Source: Hemileia vastatrix (Eukaryota > Basidiomycota > Pucciniomycetes > Pucciniales > Zaghouaniaceae). Taken from it: DNA of 64,000 bases. Below, in pieces: positions 31,814 to 43,550 of the stretch; position 1 is the first letter of the stretch, and each line of letters begins with the position of its first letter. Position numbers and translations under genes: made by a program. The stretch covers positions 15,134,001-15,198,000 of the forward strand of contig JASXTE010000005.1 of NCBI GenBank assembly GCA_030280995.1, written 5' to 3'. The notes below the pieces were generated by a model, which saw only the letters and a list, made by a program, of their open reading frames with translations, did not search any database and had not been told where the DNA came from.

Positions 31814-33366
31814 TCATTGTCTGGATGATGAAGCTTCTGGAGGCTGGTCTGGATTATGATGCCGTTTTTGTTTTTTGTTGGGGTTGTGGGAAGCACTGTG
31901 TTCTTTGAAGTGCATCCTGCTTGAGAGATTATATGGATTATAATGGGCAGGAATGGGTTTAGATGGAAGTTCAGAGGAGGAAGAAGAAGAGGCAGGAATG
32001 GAGTACTGGAAAGTGTGCTTTATGATCCTAGACATCTTCCAGTGGTCATCCAACAGGCGCTTTCTCAGGGATTTTTCAAAGTCATTCAAAGGACCATGGA
32101 GGGCAAAGGCTTTCAGCATGTTGGAACACATGGTGCTTAGGTGTTGTTTCATGTCTCCATAATCCAGGGTCAAATAAGTTTCTACAGGTTGGCCAACTCC
32201 AATAGTAGATTCAGGAGGAGGGGTGCCAACTAGACAAGAAAAATTGGATCAGTAATTATTTTTGTTGAAGAAATGGGATGAATTAATTTGGTACTTACAG
32301 ATTGGAAGCTCATCAAATTTGTAAGCAGCCGGAATTTGGATTTCTGAAGATTTTGGAATGGTCATAGTAGGTGGATCAATCAGGGAAAGATATGGATTCT
32401 CTTGGTCTTCCTCTGAAAGATTTTGAGAAGGTGAACTAGGAGGCTGATTTGCCTGGGGCCTAGTTGGAGCAACGGGACTGTTGTTGTTGTTGTGGTGGAT
32501 ATTTCTGTTGGATTCAGATAGAGGAGGTGATGGTGATGGTGTACCAGGGTTGTTAAATAATGGAGCAGGAGAGGGTGATTTGGAAGCAGATTGATCTCTT
32601 CTGGATGGAGCTTTTGAGGGAATGGAACTGTCAGAAGAATAGTTGGCTGAAAGAGGAGAGGTGTAGTTTTGTTGTCTTAACTGGGGACAAAGTTGTTGCC
32701 TTGGTGCAGTGTTGGGTGCTCTGGCCTCTTCCTGGGGTCCTCTGGAAGGTCTCCTAGAAGTTTGGAAAAATTTGGAGTTTTTGGACCTTGGAAGGGTTGG
32801 CTGCATTGCTCTGGGAGGAGTGGGAGGTAATTGTGTGGAGTTGTTTTCGTTGTTTGGTTGAATTTGGCTGTTTTCTGGTGGTTTTTGGAGGTTTTGAGCC
32901 TGATTTTCACAGTCTAGTGAGGTGGGCGGGCCGCCTGGACGTGGTCTAGAAGCCTAGGAGTTGATTTTGAAGCCTTTGGAGCTAATTTAGCAGAGATAAA
33001 AGCTGTTTCTTGGGAAGCTAAGGCTGGTTTTTTGGGAAGAGTTCGGGAAGCTGAGCTTCTGGATCTTCTGAAAGGTGCTGAAGATAAAGAGGAAGAGGAA
33101 GGACTAAGCTCTGGAGATCTGTTAGGGGATCTGGAAATTTATTTATGAGAATGTGAAGGAGGAGGAATAGGGTAGTTGGAATCTCTTTCACACTTCTTTT
33201 TTTTGGAATAGCAAGAATCACAAGCCCTGTTGTAGAATTTGGCTTCAGGAGTTGGAAGAGTGAATGTGCAAGGTCTGCACATGTGGATGCACTTTTTACA
33301 GGCAAAGTCCTTGGGAGCAGTGAAGCAAGGAAGAGTAGAGGGGTCAACATCAGGGGATCCAGCCAT
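31814..33366 (-). pseudogene. antisense spliced gene 1 in element E, Cys-rich protein
   Basis: A minus-strand gene inside the 3' region of E. ATG 33366 opens a Cys-rich N-terminus: CKKCIHMCRPC, then ACDSCYSKKKKCER. A TAA at about 33139 interrupts, and the same frame goes on as a Ser/Arg/Pro-rich stretch to about 32915. A one-base shift then leads to an Asn/Pro/Ser-rich linker (PTLPRSKNSKFFQ...). An intron of 69 bp (32230-32298, GTAAGT...TCTAG) joins in phase to FGTPPPESTIGVGQPVETYL and a helical C-terminus (FEKSLRKRLLDDHWKMSRII). The phase-correct intron and few lesions show it was a real gene. A Zn-binding N-terminus is inferred; the function is unknown. Confidence 0.6.
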
Positions 33367-33514
33367 GATCTGTGGTGAGAAAAGATGATGGAAAGAGATA
33401 TAAAGGAGATTTTGTCAGTGATGGGTAGATGATGAAGTGAAGGTGGAAGTTCTGCAGGTTGGCTGTGGATGTATTTCATGAAATTGGCTGAGTCTTTTTT
33501 TATGTGAATTTTAT

Positions 33515-33735
33515 TCCAGTCCTCTATGACTCTAAACTGGAATTTCTGTTATTCCATCAAGACTTTAAACTGAAAATTCTGTTAGTCCTCCAAGACTTTA
33601 AACTGGCCGGTTTCAATATTTGTCAAGAAGTAGTCCATCAAGACTTTAAACTGAACACTGGTATAGTCCCCCAAGACTTTAAACTGAGGATTGTTGATGG
33701 TGTAGTCCCCCATGACTATAAACTGAGGAATGAGT
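33515..33735 (+). repeat. cluster of GACTTTAAACTG repeats
   Basis: Six copies of a 20-22-bp motif (consensus GTCCNYCAAGACTTTAAACTG) at 33519, 33552, 33585, 33632, 33666 and 33703, with 33-48-bp spacing. A further copy is at 33929. Earlier copies are at 30571 and 30833, and coding versions lie in the Gag-Pol region (26662, 26728, 28748 and 28784). Confidence 0.8.
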
Positions 33736-34011
33736 TTTGTTGCTGGAGTTGGTTTTGAAAGATTGGTGGAGGGTATCCACAGGGGGAGCCTCCAAATTTA
33801 GCAAAGGCAAGTTTGAGGGTAATTGATGGGCTGGCAGCTCTATGCACAATTACCCCAGAATGTTAGTTTTTTCTCTGTGTCTTAATGTGGTTGATCTCTG
33901 GTTCTGCGTTTATGATTTAGGTTTTTGAGTCCCGCAAGACTTAAAACTGAGGGTTGTTTTGTGGTTACATCCTATAGAGGGTGTGGTCAATTTTTCTTTT
34001 CTGAATCAAAC

Positions 34012-34652
34012 TCAAGTACTAGTTGAATTACAGAGGGAATCAAGAGATGAAATGAAGTGTTCAGAATTAGCCTTGAACTGGTGAATGAGGTGTCTTCTGT
34101 TCTCAATGTCCTGTGTATCTCTAGCAGGAGTGAATTGGAAGTAGTGAAGCAGAAGTTGTTTCTGTTGAGATGTGTGTTGTTGGAACTTGGCCTTGATAGT
34201 GGGCAAGTGGTTTGGTGTTGGTGATGCAATGGATCCTACATTGTTATCATCACTATCAGAAGATGGAGGAACTGAGAAGTCATCAGTTTTAAAGTTGAAG
34301 GAAGAAATGAAAGTTCTTTACCATCAGATGGACCAGGGATGGTGGAACTTGTTGTTTTATGGGTTGTGGCACTCTTCTGGGAAGGGTGAAGCTTTTTGAT
34401 TAATCTGGGTATCAGGATGGATGGCCTAGATCTTTTGGTGCTGGTAGAAGATGGACCAGGTTGAGGTGGAGGTGAATCTGTTGCAGAAGATAATGGACCA
34501 GGTCTGTAGCAGGGCTTCTTTATAGATTGGCAGACATCGCAGGATGTTCTGTATGGATGTACAGGTGGTGTCATGGCACAGATTAGATTATTATCAATGC
34601 AGTATTGGCAAGGACCCATTTCAGAGGCATGTTTATAAAGAAGGTTGAACAT
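34012..34652 (-). CDS. antisense spliced gene 2 in element E, Cys-rich protein
   Basis: Two exons on the minus strand: 34322-34652 and 34012-34271. They are separated by a 50-bp intron (34272-34321, GTAAAG...TCTCAG), join in phase and give 196 residues without a stop. The N-terminus has a Cys cluster like that of gene 1: CQYCIDNNLIC, then SCDVCQSIKKPCYR. A Pro/Ser-rich linker with SSDSDDNN follows, then a helical C-terminal segment (QQKQLLLHYFQF, NRRHLIHQFKANSEHFISSL). The arrangement matches gene 1, so the two look like paralogues. The pattern resembles small Zn-binding modules in general, but no named family is claimed. It lies next to the right LTR and is oriented away from it. Confidence 0.6.
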
Positions 34653-34688
34653 GGTGGTTTGATGAAAAAAATGTGGAAATTCTTAATT

Positions 34689-34698
34689 GGAGGGAGGA
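34689..34698 (+). promoter_or_regulatory. polypurine tract of element E
   Basis: GGAGGGAGGA directly precedes the right LTR start (TGTGGTC), as expected for plus-strand priming. It confirms the plus orientation of E. Confidence 0.8.
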
Positions 34699-35514
34699 TG
34701 TGGTCTTCCAACATTGGCAGGGGCCTTTGTTGTGTGATTTGGCGCTGTTTGTGCACGTCTTAATTGACATCTGTTAAAGAATTGGGTATTTTTCTGGTCT
34801 TATTCCATGGATATTGGGTCTGCGGGTATGTGGGTACTATCATTGGATAGCCCCGGTTTTTCTCTATATTTTATGTCCTTTAGAAATTTTTCATATTCTA
34901 AGTTTTAAGGGGTCATTTCCTCATTCTTCATTTAAAAAGATAGCTGTTTAATTTTGGTTTTTGTGTTTTACGGGATAACCTTAAGTCTTAGGGATAAGTG
35001 CTTAGTACCGTTGGATAGAGCTAATTTTTCTCTATATTTCATGTCTCAAAGTTGTTATAGTGAAATTCCGTGTTTTAAAGGTTTTAGTAGTTTTAGTTAT
35101 TTTTTCTGAGTAGATTGGGTTTTTTATTGGTTTTCTGGCTTCAGGGAGGCCGTGCCGCTTCAGGCGGCACCTCTGACGTTGGGCAGCCTGCCCGCCTCTG
35201 TTTTAGAAGGTTGGGGAGCGCTTCTGGAGGGTTTTTTTATGCAATTTGGCGGGTACAGGCGCCAAATTGGTGGGTGTGCATGGGCGCTTAGATAGTGGTC
35301 TGTGTGTACATAGTGAATAAGACAGTTTGGGGCAACCTTAATCATCATACAACCATCCGGAGGTGATATCATTGTTCCTCCCTCAGTTTTCACTGTTTTC
35401 TGGCCACAATTGGCTGTATTGTTGCAAGTGAGTTCTTCATTTAACTTAACTTTGGCAACTGTTTTCTATGTTATAGTCTTGCAAGCTATAGCAAGTATTA
35501 TTGCTGTCAACCAG
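34699..35514 (+). repeat. 3' LTR of element E, truncated
   Basis: 816 bp matching the first three quarters of the 5' LTR. It breaks off after AGTATTATTGC, where the LTR of element D starts. The missing last 280 bp were not found in the window. Confidence 0.92.
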
Positions 35515-36890
35515 GCTATCTCAGGAGTCCAGTAATTTATACAATAAATTACTTTAAAGGAATAACTCTATGTAAATTCAAAAATTTATTTAAATAAAAT
35601 TATAAATGTTTTGTGAATGAATAAAATAAATATTATACTTAATTTTATTATTAAATAAATTGTATTACATAAACAAATATAATATTCTATAATATCATGA
35701 GGTGATTTATATGTATAAATAAATTATTTAAAATTATATTATAAGTGTAAATTTAACTTACACAGTAATTACAATTTTAATAATAACTTTTATATAAAAC
35801 TAAATACAACCTATCATATTATAATATTCATCAATATTTGGCGCTTCTGTGACCCTTAATTGTGTCACCAATATTACTAAATTAATTTAATATGATTAAA
35901 TTTAAATTCTCATGTTAAAAAGCTCCTGTATTAACTTAATTAGTTTTTCAATTAATTTAATAGTTAATTTACTTGAAATAGTTAAATTACTATTGCTTAT
36001 ACTGAGTTAAGATTATTTAAAAGCATAAAAATAATTCCTTTTATTTTTATTATACTTTTTCAGCTATTGGTATTCCTTCTTTAGATTTCTTTCTCACAGT
36101 TCTCACATTTTCATACTCACGTAGTTAATTGTTATTTTAATTCTATTCTTTTTTAGAGATTACTGATGGGAAAAATATTTGTTTATTCATGGATTTATTT
36201 TTTATGTTTTTAATTAGATTCTTTTAAATTAATTGTTTCACATTATTTTACCTTTTTGTAGATACTATTGGAACGCTCCAGAATGTCCTCTTGCCTATAA
36301 AAATGGCTTTAGAAGTCCCTCTGGTAGATCATCACTTACTATACACTCACTCATCATATTTTAAATATATTTCTTTTATTTACTATTTTTATTAGTTCAA
36401 TACATCTAATTTAAATACTATATAAATAATTATAGGTTTCATTAAGATTTATACTACTATTAGGGAACTGACGCGCTTTGAACATTTATAATCAATTATA
36501 ACATTTTACAATTTAATTAAATACTTACAACTTTGTCACATCTCAACTATCTTGTCATCTTACTCCCTTAAATTACACCTATTTTATTTCATTTTACTTT
36601 ACTACCTCATAACTCCCATCCTCCTTTCTATTATTCCTTTTATTATCTTCAATCTTCTAGACATCCCGGCTGATAATTGAGGGCCTCTCCGAACTATGAC
36701 GACAACACCTTTGGACAAACGAAAAAGTGCATGGACCACCCAAGCCAAAAAGTAAACTTTTGCCGTGACCATGTTTTGAACTTGGGTTTGATAGTTTAGG
36801 TTTATATTACATTAAATTATATATTATTTTAAAGTGATTTTACGATCACTATAGTAAGTTCACCATTGCACCTCTCACTCATAGTACTAT
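35515..36890 (+). mobile_element. element D, 5' LTR and start of leader
   Basis: A plus-strand Ty3 element related to B. The LTR is 35515-36675 (TGTCAACCAGGCTATC...GGCTGATA), matching in the coding sense the LTR of B, which begins TGTAAGCCAGGCTATTCC. The leader follows (TTGAGGGCC as the primer site, then GCATGGACCACCC as in B) and stops at the insertion point of B. The left flank is ATTGC (35510-35514). The element resumes at 46056. Confidence 0.85.
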
Positions 36891-38027
36891 TGTCGGTCAG
36901 TCGTCTAGAAGAGGTAAGAAAAATAGGAGAAAAAGGAGGAGAGTAGGAGGAGGACAAAGGAAAATGAAGAAATAAACCAAATATATATATATATATTTTT
37001 GAGAGGGAGACAAAGGTGAGCAACTTTGAGAGGTGACAAAAACTTAGATTTTATTAATAATAATATTATTAAATGTAAGGGTTCTGCGCAGCAAACAATT
37101 TTAATTACTATTAGACTTAAAGCAACCTTTGATTTGTTGTATAGAATTTAAATTAGATTTGTATTACTAATAAAAAAAATATAAACGTAATAAAATGGTT
37201 ATTGAATTTGTTGAGTGTGTAATAAGTGATCCGGCTACAGGGGATTATCCAAGGCCCTTTTATAGGCAATGGGTCCTCTGAAGCGCTACTATCTTTGTAA
37301 ATACAATAATTAGAATGGAATAAAACAAATATATCAAAAGAGTAAATGAAACATAACAATATAGAGAAAAACATGAAACAAATAATTAAAACCCCAATTA
37401 AGAATCCAATTTCCACGCCATTAATTCCCAAATAAGTAAGTGACAATAGTGAATAACTAAACAAGATTGGAAACATAGGAACTATGAGAAATATAATTGC
37501 AAACAGATGGTACATTCTGATTAAAGGACATTTTAAGTGAAACAAAAAATAATTTGACGCAACAAAACAAGCAATTAATCTCAATTTAGTCCAAATTAAT
37601 TTATTTGTTTTTTTCTAACACAATTAAGGGTCAAAAGAAGCGTCCTTAATTATTGTTTAGTATCATATGAGAGGTATTATTTATTATATAAATTTAAGTA
37701 ATTAATTTAAATATATTATAAATCAATTTTACACTTGTAATTATAATATATATTTTTTAATTAATTAAATATAAATTTATCATTCTTAAATACATAAAAA
37801 TGTGCCATTATTTGTAGAATATATTATATTATGCTCAATTTAATTGTATATAAAAATATATATAACCAATAAATTTAATGTAACACTTGTATATAATAAA
37901 ATTCTTATATAATTTCATTATGCAATAAAATATTAAGTTATATTCATTAAATACAAGTCTTACCCACTCTTTAAGGTTTTATAATTTATATATCATTTAC
38001 TGGCCTCCTGGAATAGCCTGGCTTACA
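36891..38027 (-). repeat. 3' LTR of element B
   Basis: 1137 bp. In the coding sense it begins TGTAAGCCAGGC and ends CTGACCGACA. The inner terminus has TGTAAG where the other copy has TGTCAG. It contains an AT-rich stretch and a conserved CAAGGCCCTTTTATAGGCAA segment that may be the promoter region. Confidence 0.93.
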
Positions 38028-38060
38028 CTCCCTCACTCTAAAAAAAACAATAAAAAAATG

Positions 38061-40897
38061 CTAAGATTTTTTCTTTTTGTATTTTTTCAACAGAGCAGGC
38101 AGATTTGAAATTTCCTTGCCAGGTATCCATGCATCATGTTCAGATGATTTGTTCTTATATCTCAATAAATATTCAGTACCTCTTTCAGAAGTGATAATTC
38201 TATCATTGAGAATTTTATCAATTTCTGCTGTTTCTGTGACTTCCTGAGGGTTCTTCTTAGGTCTTCCTCTTCTTTTTGGAAATAAGTCACTGTTGGAAGT
38301 ATAAGTTTTAAGCAAAGAAATGGGAAAGACAGGATGTTTCTTATCATATGGAGAATACAATACAACTTCTACTGCATTATCACCAACCATTCTTTTAACA
38401 ACAAATGGTCCTACAAAAGGATCTTTTAATTTGTGGTTACCTGTAAATTGAAATGGACAGTAGAGATCAACACTTCATCACCCTTGTTAAATGTGTATTC
38501 TTTATAGGATTTATCCCATCTTTTCTTTTCATATTCAAATGCTTTATCAATACAACTTTGAGCATGTTTTCTGCATAGCTGTTGCATTTGCATAAAAGAT
38601 TTTACACCAGGGTGTAGTTCCAACTTAGGTAATTTATTATTGAGAATCTGAGCAGGAGTGTTTGGGACATAACCTAACCAAAGCTCAAAAGGCTTTTTCT
38701 CAGTGACAGAATGAACAGTGCTATTATATGCAAATTCAAGACCAGGCAAAAGAGTGACCCAATCATGAGTAAATCTGTCATTGTCTTTATATTCTAAACC
38801 AAAAACACAATACCTTCTAATCATATCTTCCAGAGTTTGAATCATTCTTTCAGCTAGACCATCAGTCTGAGGATGGTGAGCTGTAGACAATTTTAACTCA
38901 CAGCCACAAATATCCATCAAAGAGGTCCAAAACTCAGAAGTAAATTTTGGATCTCTATCAGAGATAATGGCTTTTGGAAAACCAATAATATTAAACATGT
39001 AAGACCACCATAAGAAAGCTAATTCTTTGGTGGATACATCTTTGTGGGTTGGAATAAATTTGCACATTTTAGTGAATCTATCCACTATTACCCAACAAGA
39101 GTTAAAGCTGTCTTTACCTGCAACAGGAAGACCAGTGACAAAATCTATATTAATGATTTGCCAGGGAGCACTAGGTGCTTCAATATGTTGTAATAACCCT
39201 GCTCTCTTACCTGTTAACCTTTTAGATTTTTGGCAGGAATCATAAGATTCAACATATAATTTTGTGTCTTCAGACATATTAGCCCACCATGCAGTGTTTT
39301 TGATTCTAATCAATGTTTTTTCAAGATCAAAATGACCAGCTAATATGTCATCATGACAAAGTTTGAGGATAGTTTCTTTCATTGAATGAGGAATAACAAT
39401 TACATTGGTAAGCTTCCTCCTATAATATATATAACCATCTTCAATAGAAAACTTTCCTTTACTTAAAGCATTTTGGTACTTTGCAGGAAGAGTTTTTATT
39501 AATGCTTGAATTGAAGCATTCTTAGGATCATTCAAAATAGTAACTAATTTATTTAAGTCAGAATCTTTATCATATGAATCCAGTATTAACTGTAATAACT
39601 CTTCTTCCATATCAACTATAAATATACCATGGATATGAACAGTATCATCTTCAGGTACATAAGCAGGATTGGAGTCATTATTTGGCAGAGGCAATCTGGA
39701 GAGCATATCAACATTAGAATGAACATTTCCAGCTCTATGGATAATAGTCATCCTTCCTCTGTATTCTTGAACAGCAAGTTGCCACCTGAACATATGTCTG
39801 TTAGGTGTTTTGAGGTTTAAGAGAGATTTCACAGCACTACAGTCAGTTACCAACTCAAATTTTTTGTCATCCAAGTAGTAATGAAGTTTCTCAAGAGCCC
39901 AAACAACTGCTAAGCACTCCAATTGAGTGGCACCATATTTCAATTCACTATTTCTTAAGGTTCTTGAAATATAACAAATTACAACCTCTGAGGATTTATC
40001 ATTAATAATTTGCTTTTGGTGAAGGGAAGCTCCCAGACCAATAAAGCTAGCATCTGTATAAAGTACAAATGGCTTGTTAAAATCTGGAAGAGCCAATATA
40101 GGGGCTGTCATTAAGCAACTTTTCAATGTATTAAAAGCTTTCTGACAGTCATTATTCCAGAGAAAAGCAACATCTTTTCTGGTTAGTTTTGTAAGAGGCA
40201 AGGCTATGACCTGATAGTTTTTAATATATTGTCTATAATAGCCACACATACCCAAAAAACTTTGGATTTCTCTTACAGAAGTTGGTGCTTTCACATTTTG
40301 AATGGCAGCAACTTTATTATGGTCTACACAAATTTGTAAGCCTGACACAACATGGCCAAGGACTTTCAAAGATTGAAAACCAAATTTACACTTTTTTAAA
40401 GATAAGGTCATATTGATTTCATCCATTTTTTGGAAAACTCTATTCAAGTGAATTATATGTTCATCAAAAATTTTAGAAAAAACAATAATATCATCAATAT
40501 AAACCATGAGCCAACCTTCAATAATTTCTTGATGGAAAGTGTTATCCATGACCTTCTGGAAAACTGAAGGAGCATTTTTAGGGCCAAATGGCATCCTAAC
40601 ATACTTATATATTCCCATATGAGTAGCAATAAGCAAAACATTTTGAGAATTTTTCTCAACTGGAACTTGATGATAACCTTTATTACCATCCAGACAACTA
40701 ATAAATTTTGCACCTTGCAAGGTAGCATGTATTGAATTAATTCTGGGTAAAGGATAAATATCATCAACAGTATAAGTATTTAAAGCTCTGTAATCTCCAC
40801 ATAATCTAGCTTTATCTTTTTCATAAGAAATTAAGACTGGGGAGATGACACAATATTTGGGGGTGACATCCACTTTCTCAATGATATTCATTTTCAA
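38061..40897 (-). pseudogene. pol of element B: RT, RNase H, integrase, chromodomain-like tail
   Basis: The main frame (38426-40897, 823 codons) starts inside RT and covers RT (LDGNKGYHQVPV, VYIDDIIVFS), RNase H ([24 protein letters not shown]), the integrase zinc domain and the catalytic core (IDFVTGLP, ISDRDPKFTSEFW, HHPQTDGLAERM). A one-base deletion near 38440 shifts the last 110 residues (38061-38390), which hold GRPKK and the chromodomain-like segment EYLLRYKNKSSEHDAWIPG. In the zinc domain the first Cys of the second pair is Tyr (ESYDSCQK; ESCDSCQK in A and C). So it is almost, but not fully, functional. Confidence 0.9.
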
Positions 40898-43550
40898 TAA
40901 TGTTTCAATATTATCTTCAATATCTTTTCTTTTTGATGGAGAAGCAGGATATGGTTTTTCTTAAGGGTAGGAGGAATATCACTCAAATTACAGGATAAGG
41001 TAATCTTCATTTCTTCCTGAACAATTCCCAAGACATGAGACCCATAAGCAAAAGCCATAGTGAAAGAGGTAATAGAGGCAACAATAGAATCTTTTTGTTC
41101 ACAAGTCAACTGATCACCAAAAGAAGCAGTATTTATTTCATGTAATAAATCATCCATTTCAGTTGTTGGTCTACCTTTACATTGGGTCAGTGAGTTAAAA
41201 GATTTCAACAAATGCCCAGAAGGTCTAGGAGAAGAAATTTTGAATTTTCTTTTCCCATTCATTCCTAAGGTAAAGCAATTATTTGCTGGGTCCAGTTTCA
41301 CACCAAACATGGTTAAAATATCATTTCCCATAATAAACCAATTGCTCAAATTATCATTTTTCATGACAACAAACTCACAAATAGCTCTGACAAAACCACC
41401 ATTATATTTGAAAAATACAGAGGTTTTGTATTTGCCAATAGGAAATAAGGTAGAACCATACCCTCTCCATTTTTCAGAAGTTATAGGCAATAATTTACTC
41501 ATATATTCCTTACCCACTGAAGCCAAAGCTTTTTCAGATATTACACTTCCTCCAGCACCAGAATCAAGAACTACATCAACATTTTTACCATTAATGATAA
41601 CAGGTGCCTTTAAAGGGGATATAGGAATAGAATTGTTAGTAATATCTTTAATTATCTCAGTATTTTCTACTGAAGATAAATTCAATACACAATCTTCAGA
41701 TATATTATTTAAATAATGGACATCATGTTCCAACATTAAAACATCTTTAACAGATTCATTGTCATAGGAGATATTACTTTCACAGTCACTGGAAGAATTA
41801 TTGACATCAAGTTCAACTTCATCAGTGTCTTCATTTTGTTCAACAAGATGAATTTTCTTGTCACAAACATGACCCTTCTGCCACGGTTTGTTACATTTAT
41901 AACAAGTATTTGTTGCATATTTTTTAGGTGCAACTGGGGCAGAGGGTTTACCAGATTTTTCTGGGAGCTTTATAGAAGGTTTATTCTGATCATTATAAGA
42001 TTTACTAAGGTAATTCTTTGGTTCATATCTATGGTTGAGTAGTACTTCATTACAGATATTAATGAAAGAAGAATTTTCCCTTACATGCTCAGTTCTAGCA
42101 ACAATCAAATCCCTAAGAGAGTTTGGTAATTTATACAAGATTTTATCTCTCCAAATATCATAATCCAACTTTGGATCAATTGCTCTAAGGATTTTAGTTA
42201 TTTTCATCAGAAAAACAATGGGCTTTTCAACAGAGGAGGATACATATCTAGTATTCTCATACAGTCTCTGCTGAGCTAACCTGAATTTTGAACCACCAAA
42301 CTTATTCTCAATCAAGGATTTCCAATCATTCCATGTATAATGATTGTTATCTAAAAGGAAAGATTCATACCACATCAAGGCTACATTGGAAAATAAAGAA
42401 ATTAGCTTAGAAACAATTTCTTCATCAGGTAGTTTATAAGATCTTTTTAAATTATCAATTCTCTGGATAAAGTGTTGCCAATCAGAGGAAGAATCACCAT
42501 CAAAGGTAGGATATTGGTCTAACTTAGGCCAATTTTTCTGACTAATGGGATGGTCCACTTTTTGGTTTGAATTATTCATTATTAATAATTCCTGAAGTTT
42601 AGCCAGGTGTTCAGAAATTTCATTATTTACAGAAACAGCTGGTGCATGACCATCACAAGATTTTTTGCTACTAGCAAAAGATTTTACAGACTCATTGTCA
42701 GTTTGTTTAATGGTTGAAATATGAGGAAGAAAGGATGAACTTTGCTCAGGTCTTTTCCCTTTATTTTTATGCAGCTTATTTACAGAAATCTCATTTAATT
42801 CATTATTGGTGTTTAAGGTTGAGAACTTTTCCTGTAGGTCAGACACATAGTTTCTTATTCTTGGAATTTCAGACATCTGGTCATTTACTTTTGCAAGAGA
42901 TAGAACATTTCTGTCCTCAGAAACTGAGTGTTTGGTACTTAGTGCATGGAAATCATTTTTTAGCTTCTTAAACTCATTTTGCAGAGATTTTATTTCATTT
43001 TTGAATGAATAATTTTCCTCAATAAGGGGTTTCAATTCACTCAAGGTCTTATGTAGACTGATATTTCTATCTGAGATAGCTCTATGGTCACTTCTTATTT
43101 GTTTTTGTTGACTAAGAACAATATTCAAGGTTTCTTTGATTTTTAAATAAGCTGTATCTTGTACAGAAGAACTCACTTTACATTGCAAGTGTAAATTATT
43201 TAATCTATCATTTTCATGGATTAACACATCTCTCACATGTTTGTCTTTTACAATATTAAAATCAAGGGTATCTTTCAATATTTCCTCAGAAGTTTTTTCA
43301 ATTAAGGTATAGATTTCAGGGGGAACAGAATCATTTTTAATTGCAAGAGAAGGATTAATTAAAGATGTAGAAGTTAAATGTAAAGGTTCATCAAATGACA
43401 ATTTGCTAATTAAATCAATAGGGCTACTAGTTACAGGAAGCTGTCTTTTAACAGGTTTAACTGTTCTTTCACCATGTTCAATAATATTACCTGCAGAAGA
43501 AGATTTATTAGAAAACATACCCAAGTGACTATCAACCAAATTACTTACCA
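40894..43550 (-). pseudogene. Gag C-terminal part and protease of element B
   Basis: The frame is open from 43878 to 40894. The useful part begins near 43550 (MVSNLVDSH). It has a long coiled-coil region, a capsid-like segment starting WPKLDQYPTFDGDSS, a zinc knuckle C-x2-C-x7-H-x-C (CYKCNKPWQKGHVC), and the protease VVLDSGAGGSVIS with GNDILTMFGVKLDP. A one-base deletion near 40960 (in LKKNHILL) moves the frame off just before RT. All active-site residues of the protease are present. Confidence 0.85.

Larger units (their letters stand above)
22598..35514 (+). mobile_element. Ty3-type LTR retrotransposon E (decayed, 3' LTR truncated)
   Basis: Plus-strand element of at least 12.9 kb. The left LTR is complete (22598-23690). 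The right LTR (34699-35514) is broken by the insertion of element D. A tRNA primer site follows the left LTR and a polypurine tract precedes the right one. The interior codes for gag, protease, RT, RNase H and integrase in that order, then a 4.4-kb 3' region with repeat modules, a MITE (31200-31460) and two antisense spliced genes. Coding frames are interrupted by many stops and shifts. It is a different lineage from A-D: different LTRs, RT with FIDD, and no chromodomain seen. Confidence 0.9.

Noticed and set aside
31943..32162. Plus-strand ORFs opposite antisense gene 1
   Set aside because: Low-complexity shadows; the minus strand has the phase-correct intron and better composition.
37153..37584. 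143-codon hydrophobic ORF in the LTRs of element B (also 45181-45612)
   Set aside because: It lies within LTRs, is broken in the related solo LTR, and is a T-rich hydrophobic translation without motifs.
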